A stretch of DNA of 42,917 bases from the IMG/VR virus record IMGVR_UViG_3300020122_000173, positions 1 through 42,917 of that record, one strand, 5' to 3'. The first letter of the stretch is position 1; each line of letters opens with the position of its first letter. Below are positions 32,027-37,901 of this stretch, one piece after another. Source of the stretch: a virus. Below the pieces are notes generated by a model. That model was not told where the DNA came from, searched no databases, and saw only the letters and a program-made list of their open reading frames with translations. A program made the position numbers and the translations under genes.

Positions 32027-32281
32027 ATGCCTGATCTCGATTTCCGCGTCGGCGACAACGCCAAGCAGATGCTCATGTCCAATGTCGAACGCATAGAACG
32101 CCTGGAGGAGGAGAAGGCCGTCCTCCAGGATGACATCAAGGAAATTTACGCCGAGGCAAAGTCGCAAGGCTTCGACGTCCCCACGCTGCGCAAGGTGATG
32201 CGCCTGCGCAAGATGGACCTCAAGGCGCGCGAGGAAGCTGCGGCGCTGCTCGATCTCTACATGACGGCGCTGGACAAGTGA
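32027..32281 (+). CDS. GapR-like (DUF2312) DNA-binding protein (84 aa)
   Basis: Strong match to the remembered GapR pattern: VERIERLEEEKAVLQDDIKE, IYAEAKSQGFDVPTLRKVMR, LRKMDLKAREEAAALLDLYM. GapR is an alphaproteobacterial nucleoid protein that binds overtwisted AT-rich DNA and assists replication forks. Length and full coiled-coil to helical layout are intact. The phage copy could mimic or modulate host GapR, or act on the AT-rich intergenic region here. The start follows GGAG with seven bases of spacing. Confidence 0.88.
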   Translation: MPDLDFRVGDNAKQMLMSNVERIERLEEEKAVLQDDIKEIYAEAKSQGFDVPTLRKVMRLRKMDLKAREEAAALLDLYMTALDK

Positions 32282-32472
32282 GACGCTGCGACGACGCGCT
32301 GCTGTGGAGTGGCGTCCCGCGCGGCAACACCAACATCTTCACCGTCGCGCTGATCCTGAAGCTGCGCTACTGGAGCCTGCCGCTATCGCTGTCGCTTGGC
32401 TCCCACGTCATCGGACGTTTCGGGCTCACCCTGGGGCTTGGCCCGCTTTACCTGTCATGGAGCAAGGTATGA
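32278..32472 (+). CDS. Small hydrophobic protein (64 aa)
   Basis: The GTG start overlaps the GapR-like stop (GTGA), and its own TGA overlaps the next ATG (ATGA). Its hydrophobic stretches (FTVALILKLRYWSLPLSLSL, FGLTLGLGPLYLSWSKV) suggest membrane association. No family is recognised. Confidence 0.6.
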   Translation: MRRCDDALLWSGVPRGNTNIFTVALILKLRYWSLPLSLSLGSHVIGRFGLTLGLGPLYLSWSKV

Positions 32473-32852
32473 CTGGCGTGCAGAAGCTAAGCGGCAACAA
32501 GCTGGCATGTGGTCCGCATTGGGAGCCGGATTGCCCGATCTGCTACCCGGCACTTGTAGAGTTCAAAGGGCCTGTGCCGCCTGCACCGGCACCCAAGCCC
32601 GCTACGCTACTCGGTGAGCGCGGCAAGACGCACGGCGTCTACGCTGAGCAGGCAACGCTTACGCAGCGCCACCGCGCTATCCTGCGCAACACCATCGGCT
32701 GGGGCCGCCTTACCGACGTGCAGCGCGACGCCCTGGAGATGATCTCCGTCAAGATAAGCCGCATCATCACGGGCGATCACAACCACCGCGACCACTGGGA
32801 AGACATTGCTGGCTACGCCACTCTGGCGGCGAACGGCGGCCACGAGCCATGA
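32469..32852 (+). CDS. DUF6378-like phage protein (127 aa)
   Basis: After a short Cys-containing head (ACGPHWEPDCPICYP) and a Pro-rich linker, the C-terminal 75 residues (LLGERGKTHGVYAEQATLTQ, DALEMISVKISRIITGDHNH, RDHWEDIAGYATLA) match the DUF6378 pattern of tailed phages. His and Asp residues suggest a hydrolase-like site, but the activity is unknown. It overlaps the lysozyme gene (ATGA). Confidence 0.7.
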   Translation: MTGVQKLSGNKLACGPHWEPDCPICYPALVEFKGPVPPAPAPKPATLLGERGKTHGVYAEQATLTQRHRAILRNTIGWGRLTDVQRDALEMISVKISRIITGDHNHRDHWEDIAGYATLAANGGHEP

Positions 32853-33289
32853 TGCAACCCAGCCAGTGGCTCTACGACTTCCTGAAGTCCTACGAGCGCT
32901 ACCGCAGCGTGGCGTACATGCCAACACACCACGACAAGTGGACGTGCGGCTATGGACATACCCGCGGCGTGACTGGCGCCACGACGTGCGACGCCAAGCT
33001 GGCCGAGGAGTGGCTGCACGACGACGTGAGCTGGGCCGTGGCGGCTGTGAACGAGCACGTCACTGTGTCATTGACGCAGGCGCAGTTCGACGCGCTGTGC
33101 AGCTTCGTGTTCAACGTCGGCGCTACCAATTTCGAGGAGTCGACGCTGTTGCGCAAGCTTAACGACAGCGATTACGGCGGCGCGGCGAACGAGTTTGAGC
33201 GCTGGGACCGCCAGGCGGGTGAAGTTCTGGAGGGGTTGGAGCGGCGCCGTATCGCGGAGCGCGATCACTTTATTGGCAAAACTTCCTGA
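32849..33289 (+). CDS. Endolysin, GH24-type lysozyme (146 aa)
   Basis: It hydrolyses the glycan strands of peptidoglycan at lysis. The active region SYERYRSVAYMPTHHDKWTC then GYGHT matches T4-lysozyme-like enzymes: catalytic Glu16, then Asp29 and Thr32. The spacing Glu to Asp is longer than the usual E-8-D-5-T because MPTHHD replaces the common KD segment, so Asp29 is only presumptively catalytic. The mid-region QAQFDALCSFVFNVGATNF is typical. No signal peptide is seen, so release should need a holin. The 3' end overlaps the Rz1-like gene tail to tail by 20 bp. Confidence 0.9.
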   Translation: MMQPSQWLYDFLKSYERYRSVAYMPTHHDKWTCGYGHTRGVTGATTCDAKLAEEWLHDDVSWAVAAVNEHVTVSLTQAQFDALCSFVFNVGATNFEESTLLRKLNDSDYGGAANEFERWDRQAGEVLEGLERRRIAERDHFIGKTS

Positions 33290-33557
33290 CGTGCGCCACT
33301 AGCGCGTTGTGGCGTACCGCCAGCGTGTTATAGTTCGCCACGTCATCCGTCTCCGTCTGCACCAGCTTACGCTCAGATACAGCGCCGTCAGGTTGATCGG
33401 CGGCGATCGGCGGGAGCGGCTGCGCCAGCTCCAGCGCATCAGTGGGAGGCAGGCAGGGTGCCGCGGTTGGCGTTGAGCATGACGATAGCAGCGGGAGCGA
33501 CATCGCAAACGCGATTGTCAGGCACAGTCTTGACGACATCGACGTACACCTTGTCAT
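33270..33557 (-). CDS. Rz1: Outer-membrane spanin lipoprotein (Rz1-like)
   Basis: 95 aa from ATG at 33557, or 89 aa from ATG at 33539. A lipoprotein signal (LTIAFAMSLPLLSSC) has lipobox LSSC, with a Pro-rich stretch after it (LELAQPLPPIAADQP), the hallmarks of o-spanins. It overlaps the Rz-like gene in a different frame for about 119 bp. It bridges to the inner-membrane spanin and fuses membranes at lysis. Confidence 0.8.
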   Translation of the reverse strand: MTRCTSMSSRLCLTIAFAMSLPLLSSCSTPTAAPCLPPTDALELAQPLPPIAADQPDGAVSERKLVQTETDDVANYNTLAVRHNALVAHVRKFCQ

Positions 33558-33759
33558 GAACGGTTTTTATGTGAACCACCTGGTCGTGCACGCGCTTGGT
33601 CTCGGCCGGCAGGTACTTCACCTGCGTTACTACTTTCGTCAGCACGGCCGCCTTGTCGCTGTTGGACGCAGACTTGTGGCCTTCGTAGTAGCCGCCGCCA
33701 AATAAGCCGATCGCGGCCAGCAGCATGCCGAGCAGGACGTAGGGGTTTAGCATGCTCAC
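33439..33759 (-). CDS. Rz: Inner-membrane spanin (Rz-like)
   Basis: 106 aa with an N-terminal membrane anchor (LNPYVLLGMLLAAIGLFGGG) and a periplasmic, Val/Lys-rich helical segment (VLTKVVTQVKYLPAETKRVH and onward). The size, topology and embedded Rz1 frame match i-spanins. The GTG at 33759 overlaps the holin stop (GTGA); ATG at 33753 is an alternative start. Confidence 0.8.
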   Translation of the reverse strand: MSMLNPYVLLGMLLAAIGLFGGGYYEGHKSASNSDKAAVLTKVVTQVKYLPAETKRVHDQVVHIKTVHDKVYVDVVKTVPDNRVCDVAPAAIVMLNANRGTLPASH

Positions 33760-34040
33760 TCCGGTTTATCAGGATGCGCGCCAGCGTCAGGCGGCTTCGG
33801 TGGAGCAGGCTGCCCGATCTTGCCGAACATCTCGCCCGCTACGCCCGCCGTGCTGACGCCGCCGAGCGTCATGGCTGCCTGTATGATATGGGAGTCCACT
33901 ACGACGCGCCAGACCACGTTGGCAATCCAGGAGCCAGCGACGATAAGCCATGCCAACGCTGCGAAGTAGCGCTTGGACGACGGATTACCGCGCTGGTCCT
34001 GGAATATGTTGCCGAGGTAGGCACGAAGGCGGTCAAGCAT
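33756..34040 (-). CDS. Putative holin (94 aa)
   Basis: Two hydrophobic segments (FAALAWLIVAGSWIANVVW and IIQAAMTLGGVSTAGVAGEM) and a charged Pro-rich tail (PKPPDAGAHPDKPE) fit a class II-type holin that permits lysozyme release. It lies directly upstream of the spanins. The ATG overlaps the end of the helicase C-terminal gene by eight bases. Confidence 0.65.
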   Translation of the reverse strand: MLDRLRAYLGNIFQDQRGNPSSKRYFAALAWLIVAGSWIANVVWRVVVDSHIIQAAMTLGGVSTAGVAGEMFGKIGQPAPPKPPDAGAHPDKPE

Positions 34041-35496
34041 CGCCGCGGACGAACTCCAGGAACTCCTTGGCGATCTCCATGCCGTCCGTCATGGACGTCG
34101 CAGGGTCATTGAATGCGATCTTGAGGATTTCCAGGCGAAGGTGCGACGGAACGTCCGTACTGACAGGCTCCGCTGTCTTGCGCGAGCGCGTTGGCTTGGC
34201 AGCTTCCTGTGGGACTATGCGCGCCGTATCTTCGACTGGTGCGTGGCCGTTGCCAGCGAACGTGCGCTGTGGCTGCACTGTTTCCGCAGGCTCTTGCTCG
34301 ATAGCAGCCCGCATCTGCGCCACAGCCCCTGAGAAGGCGCTACGCGCCTGTTCTATGGAAGGGGCAATCTGCTCCTGGATGCGCTCGCGTTGCCCTGCAG
34401 CAGCGTCCTGTGAGGCGCCGCTTGCTGCTGAGCCCCAGCCGCGGGGTACGACGCGGCCTTCCGGCTGCGCCTGCGTCACCATAGCACCATTGGGCGCTGC
34501 GTCACTCTGTCTCGAAAGTCTCGTTACCATCGATAGTCTCCGTCCGTCGTTAACGGGCATGTCCCCGCCCGCGTGGGTGATCTCCAGATTAAGGGCTTTG
34601 AGAAGCCGTGTCTGCGTCAGGTCTTTATCACCCAACGCCTCCAGCTTCAACTCGTCAATGGTGCTGCGCACGATCAGTAGATGATTAAATATCCGCTGCG
34701 CCACGTTGCCGCTGCGCCGGATGCGCCGTATGAATTGGTCGTATAGCTCCAAATCCCAGGTGACGCCGAACCAGCACACATGCGCGGCTGAGCCTTCCTG
34801 CAGGTTAAGACCGTGGCCCGCACTAGCAGGGTGACAGGCGAGGATGGGCAGCTCGTTGCGATTCCACTTCGCGATGTACTCGTCCTCCTGCTTGGGCGTG
34901 GTGCCCTTGCCGAGACACGGCAAATCCTTGCCGAAGCGCTCGCGTAGCCGCTCTACGTCGTGCTGAAACTCGTAGGCGAGCAACAGCGGCTGGCCGTCAA
35001 GCTCCTCTACCAGCTCCTCCACGGCATCCAGCTTGCCGTCATGGATATGCGCCACAGTCTTATGGTCCTGCGATACATACACCGCGCCGTTGGCCATCTG
35101 GCTGAGCTTGCTGTAGCACGCCGCTGCGTTGGCCGCCGTCACTACGCCGCTCGGCAGCTCGGCCAGCATGTCACGCTTCATCTTGGCGTAGGTCTTGGCC
35201 GCATCGTGCTCCATGTCGATAAGCCGCGCGTCGTTCACCAGCGCCGGCATCTGCAGATAGTCCTCGGCCGACATCTGGAGCCAATAGGGCGCGATCTTCG
35301 CCACGATACGCTTCTCTGCGCCTGGGATCAGGTGGTAATCGAACCCGTTGTAATCGAGCTGGAAGTACTGGTCGCGGTAGTGCGTAATGTAGCGACCCAG
35401 TGCCGCGCCGCCGTCCAGCATCAGCTGCTGCCCGAACAGATCAAGCAGGCCATTGGGGAGCAGGCTGCCAGTAAGACCCCAAATATATTTCACCAT
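34033..35496 (-). CDS. SNF2-type helicase, C-terminal half (487 aa), split from its N-terminal half
   Basis: It starts at ATG 35496, which overlaps the HNH stop (ATGGTGA), with GGAG six bases upstream. The first residues (VKYIWGLTGSLLPNGLLDLF) hold helicase motif III (GLTGT-P-like), which normally follows motif II in one chain. RecA2 motifs follow: LACHPASAGHGLNLQEG and FIRRIRRSGN (motif VI). After about residue 300 there is a phage-specific tail with acidic and Gln-rich linkers and a helical end. With the N-half at 35942-36457 it should make one DNA translocase. Confidence 0.85.
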   Translation of the reverse strand: MVKYIWGLTGSLLPNGLLDLFGQQLMLDGGAALGRYITHYRDQYFQLDYNGFDYHLIPGAEKRIVAKIAPYWLQMSAEDYLQMPALVNDARLIDMEHDAAKTYAKMKRDMLAELPSGVVTAANAAACYSKLSQMANGAVYVSQDHKTVAHIHDGKLDAVEELVEELDGQPLLLAYEFQHDVERLRERFGKDLPCLGKGTTPKQEDEYIAKWNRNELPILACHPASAGHGLNLQEGSAAHVCWFGVTWDLELYDQFIRRIRRSGNVAQRIFNHLLIVRSTIDELKLEALGDKDLTQTRLLKALNLEITHAGGDMPVNDGRRLSMVTRLSRQSDAAPNGAMVTQAQPEGRVVPRGWGSAASGASQDAAAGQRERIQEQIAPSIEQARSAFSGAVAQMRAAIEQEPAETVQPQRTFAGNGHAPVEDTARIVPQEAAKPTRSRKTAEPVSTDVPSHLRLEILKIAFNDPATSMTDGMEIAKEFLEFVRGDA

Positions 35497-35942
35497 AGCC
35501 AGCTCCACTGCACGCGGCGGCGGATTCTACCTATCTGTGCATGACACACTCCAAATCGCTCTGAGAGCCCCACGGCGGTCTTGGCGGCGCGAATAGCTAA
35601 AACTTCAGGAGCAGTTAATTTGTGAGTAGGGCAGCGCTCGCCACGCTGGTGTGTACCGTGAATCAGCTTGTCGGCATGATTCGCTTTGCGCGTCTCCCAC
35701 CTTATGTGGGCAGGATTTATACATAACCTGTTGCCACACCTGTGCGCAGCTTCTTTGCCATGTGGCGCAGGACCATGCGTCATTTCACAAACAACGCGCC
35801 CCGCATCCTTTGTACGCCGCGCAACGGCCACTTTAGCGTAGCCGCGCTTCGTTGTGCTAAAGGGCCACTCTATGCAGCCTTCTGTGTCCGAATTTATTGC
35901 GCGCAACAAGAACTGCCACGCTTCGCCTGCCCGTGCCGCCAT
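35490..35942 (-). CDS. HNH homing-type endonuclease inside the helicase gene (150 aa)
   Basis: It contains GCIEWPFSTTKRGYAKVAV, RVVCEMTHGPAPHG, then AAHRCGNRLCINPAHIRWET, the HNH core with Cys pairs, and a C-terminal HTH-like VGLSERFGVCHAQIGRI. It resembles the HNH at 13904-14416 in order and motifs. The start ATG shares a base with the stop of the helicase N-half (TGATG), and its stop overlaps the ATG of the C-half (ATGGTGA). Local base composition is more AT-rich than the flanks. It is probably a mobile element that landed at a conserved helicase site. Confidence 0.87.
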   Translation of the reverse strand: MAARAGEAWQFLLRAINSDTEGCIEWPFSTTKRGYAKVAVARRTKDAGRVVCEMTHGPAPHGKEAAHRCGNRLCINPAHIRWETRKANHADKLIHGTHQRGERCPTHKLTAPEVLAIRAAKTAVGLSERFGVCHAQIGRIRRRVQWSWLW

Positions 35943-36457
35943 CACCTGCCACCGTGAATACGTGGGCGCAGTGCTTTGCTTCGCTCTGCCGCATGGTTTT
36001 TGAATTTAGTCAATTCATCAATGCAGATCACGTCCCACGGTAATTGCCGGCCGTAGAACGCCTTGCATAGCCACGCTATGCCTTCCGGGTTTATCAGCCA
36101 GACGTCGGCGTCGTCCTTAAGCCGTTGTTCTTTTTTGGAACCGTGTAAAAGGCTGAAACGGAGATGTCTGAACTCCGTCCATTTCAACCCTTCCTGCCGC
36201 CAGACTTGCCTGCAGACGCGCAGTGGTGCGATCACCAGCATGGTCTTCGCTTGGCCGGCTGCTTTCAGATCGCAGAACGCGCGCAGCGTCACTGCCGTCT
36301 TTCCGAGGCCGGGATCCAGCGCCAGCCCCGCCGATCGGTGGGTGCGCAGATGCTCCACTGCGCGGGCTTGGTACTCTCGCGCTATCCAAGGCTGATGCGA
36401 TGATGGCGCGCGCCGCGTCGAAATTGTCGCACCACTCTGCGGTGAAGCCCAGCTCAC
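35942..36457 (-). CDS. SNF2-type helicase, N-terminal half (171 aa)
   Basis: It contains a Q-motif-like WIAREYQARAVEHL, Walker A in LALDPGLGKTAVTL, motif Ia in MLVIAPLRVCRQVW and Walker B/motif II in VICIDELTKFKNH. It stops at TGA (35942-35944) just before motif III, which is encoded past the HNH ORF. The only ATG/GTG/TTG-type start noted in frame is GTG at 36457, without SD. The frame overlaps the VRR-NUC gene by 341 bp, so the true start may lie closer to SSHQPWIAREYQ or an indel may be present. Confidence 0.82.
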   Translation of the reverse strand: MSWASPQSGATISTRRAPSSHQPWIAREYQARAVEHLRTHRSAGLALDPGLGKTAVTLRAFCDLKAAGQAKTMLVIAPLRVCRQVWRQEGLKWTEFRHLRFSLLHGSKKEQRLKDDADVWLINPEGIAWLCKAFYGRQLPWDVICIDELTKFKNHAAERSKALRPRIHGGR

Positions 36458-36668
36458 GGAGTTGCTTTATCCGGTGCAGTTGTAAAGGTGTTGGTTTCCC
36501 ACCTAAACGCTTGCACTCCATGAACAGGGCACGTCCATTTGACAGGAGAATAAGCAAATCGGGGAACCCAACACTCACACCCCTTTGGAATGAAAGCCTT
36601 AGGGGGATTCCACCCATACTGCGCGAATAGTTCATCACGCGTTTCAGGAGGCGTGCTTCTGGCGTCAT
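36117..36668 (-). CDS. VRR-NUC nuclease
   Basis: Residues 1-95 carry the PD-(D/E)xK nuclease pattern: SVGFPDLLIL with Asp37 and ALFMECKR with Glu51 and Lys53, then LHRIKQLRELGFTAEWCDNF. VRR-NUC proteins cut branched or flapped DNA. The family domain ends near residue 95, but the frame stays open to 183 residues across the helicase N-half; the extra part (Arg/Ser/Gly-rich) looks like a shadow of the helicase. The expected gene end is therefore near 36370, and a lost stop or an indel is possible. Confidence 0.78.
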   Translation of the reverse strand: MTPEARLLKRVMNYSRSMGGIPLRLSFQRGVSVGFPDLLILLSNGRALFMECKRLGGKPTPLQLHRIKQLRELGFTAEWCDNFDAARAIIASALDSARVPSPRSGASAHPPIGGAGAGSRPRKDGSDAARVLRSESSRPSEDHAGDRTTARLQASLAAGRVEMDGVQTSPFQPFTRFQKRTTA

Positions 36669-36697
36669 TCCCCGTCATAACACGCCTCCCTTACCCG

Positions 36698-37033
36698 TCA
36701 AACGGTGATGAACTCCGCGCCGAGCGCCTGCGCCATGCGCTCCACGATCTCTGCTTTCGTCTTTGGAACGTCCAGGAGAAACATGACGCGCGATTCTCCG
36801 TTCGCGGCCTCCTGTTTCGGCGCTGGCAGCGATTCCCCGCTGTGGATAACGCCTTCTGCGGCTACCTCCACGACGCGCGACACTAGCGACGTGCGCCGCG
36901 CCTTGTGCAGAGTGGTGGTACTGACCCCGAGTTTGCGTGCGGCTGCCGTGACGCCAAGCGACTTGATGAGCCGCATGGTGTTAGTGGGCGATACCGCTTC
37001 GCCTTTCTGGCGATCCTTCGTGTGCACTGCCAT
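36698..37033 (-). CDS. Small HTH DNA-binding protein (111 aa)
   Basis: The ATG follows AGGAG with six bases of spacing. A helix-turn-helix is visible in MRLIKSLGVTAAARKLGVST then TTLHKARR. The C-terminal half (VMFLLDVPKTKAEIVERMAQ) may mediate oligomerisation. It is a candidate transcriptional regulator of the leftward unit. The 75-bp gap upstream contains TTGACG and two GTAGGTA words, possible promoter and operator sites. Confidence 0.65.
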   Translation of the reverse strand: MAVHTKDRQKGEAVSPTNTMRLIKSLGVTAAARKLGVSTTTLHKARRTSLVSRVVEVAAEGVIHSGESLPAPKQEAANGESRVMFLLDVPKTKAEIVERMAQALGAEFITV

Positions 37034-37108
37034 AAATGTCTCCTTTCATGGCGGAATACCTACTTACCTACAAGGCATAGTGCGGCGTCGTCAACACATT
37101 ATTTGTTA

Positions 37109-37780
37109 CTAGCCGAAGCGGCAGAGCCCCTGCTTCGACTTCGCGTAATCACAGAATTTACATTTGTCATTCGGTCGCGGCAGGAACGCCGTATCAGCGA
37201 ACATGGGCGCAATCTTGGCCTCCCATTTCGCTTTCAAATCAGGTAGTTGCTGGCGCGTGTACTCGGCTGTCGTCTCGTTCCCCGTGTCCAGATAGACCAT
37301 GCGCGTAGTGACCGACAGAGTTGGCTTGAAGTGGCACATCAGAGCCACGGCGTTCAGCTCCATCTGGTCCGTATTGGTTTCGTACTGCTTCCCAGACTTC
37401 CAATCGACCACATCGGCGTGCATGTCCTCGTAGAGCACCGCGGCGTCCAGCGTTGCGCGGAACCAGGTGTCCTTGCCGAACCAGCCAGTCGGAGCCCAAC
37501 GACTCGTGTAGCCCCATTGCTGCTCGATTACTTTGTCAGGTTGCTCGCGCACTTCCCGAATCAGCTTCAGCGGGAACGGGTGCTGCATTGCCTCCTGCGG
37601 CAGTGCGTCACTGGCAGCGGTAACGTACTCGGCGATACCCTTGTGGATTTTGTTGCCGCGCGCCATTGCCGGCGACGTCGGCTCCTTGATCTTGTCGATT
37701 GCGCTCAGCTTCAGCTTCAGAGGACACGTCTCGTAAAGCGCGTAGCGCGAGTACGACCAGCTATCGAGCTGCTTAGCCAT
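37109..37780 (-). CDS. Cas4-like PD-(D/E)xK nuclease with Fe-S cysteines (223 aa)
   Basis: RecB/Cas4-type nuclease: Cys19 in YETCPLK, His46 in RGNKIHKG, Asp112 in ATLDA, DVVDWKSGK with Asp126 and Lys128, QMELN (about 139-143), and a C-terminal cluster CKFCDYAKSKQGLC (Cys207, Cys210, Cys220). The four cysteines fit the 4Fe-4S site of Cas4 and AddB. Known relatives are 5'-3' exonucleases used in recombination and replication. No CRISPR locus is nearby. It lies between the HTH gene and polymerase. Confidence 0.85.
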   Translation of the reverse strand: MAKQLDSWSYSRYALYETCPLKLKLSAIDKIKEPTSPAMARGNKIHKGIAEYVTAASDALPQEAMQHPFPLKLIREVREQPDKVIEQQWGYTSRWAPTGWFGKDTWFRATLDAAVLYEDMHADVVDWKSGKQYETNTDQMELNAVALMCHFKPTLSVTTRMVYLDTGNETTAEYTRQQLPDLKAKWEAKIAPMFADTAFLPRPNDKCKFCDYAKSKQGLCRFG

Positions 37781-37901
37781 CGCGCGCCCATGTCAGTGCG
37801 CATGGCCCCAAGTACAATGTGCCCCACTCGGGAAACTCTGCGAAGTCCAGTCCGAAAATCCACTGTGTCACGCAGTAGTGCAGGATGAACTTCAAGCGCA
37901 T
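37773..37901 (-). CDS. Small aromatic-rich protein (42 aa)
   Basis: The ATG lies inside the last codons of the polymerase gene, and the TAA overlaps the start of the Cas4-like gene (ATGGCTAA), so both ends fit. The sequence ILHYCVTQWIFGLDFAEFPE then WGTLYLGPCALTWARDG is rich in Trp, Phe and Tyr. It looks conserved-like and probably partly membrane-associated. Function unknown. Confidence 0.65.
   Translation of the reverse strand: MRLKFILHYCVTQWIFGLDFAEFPEWGTLYLGPCALTWARDG

Noticed and set aside
35490-35960. Group I intron hosting the HNH gene in the helicase
   Set aside because: A joint ending in T with an intron-final G can be drawn and keeps frame, but the HNH ORF occupies essentially the whole insertion, leaving no room for a ribozyme core. 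Start/stop overlaps and an SD favour separate translation.
36454-36678. 74-aa frame with a better SD (GGGAGG) than the VRR-NUC start
   Set aside because: The VRR-NUC domain is clearly in the frame starting at 36668. The alternative frame has no recognisable pattern, though the SD placement is curious.
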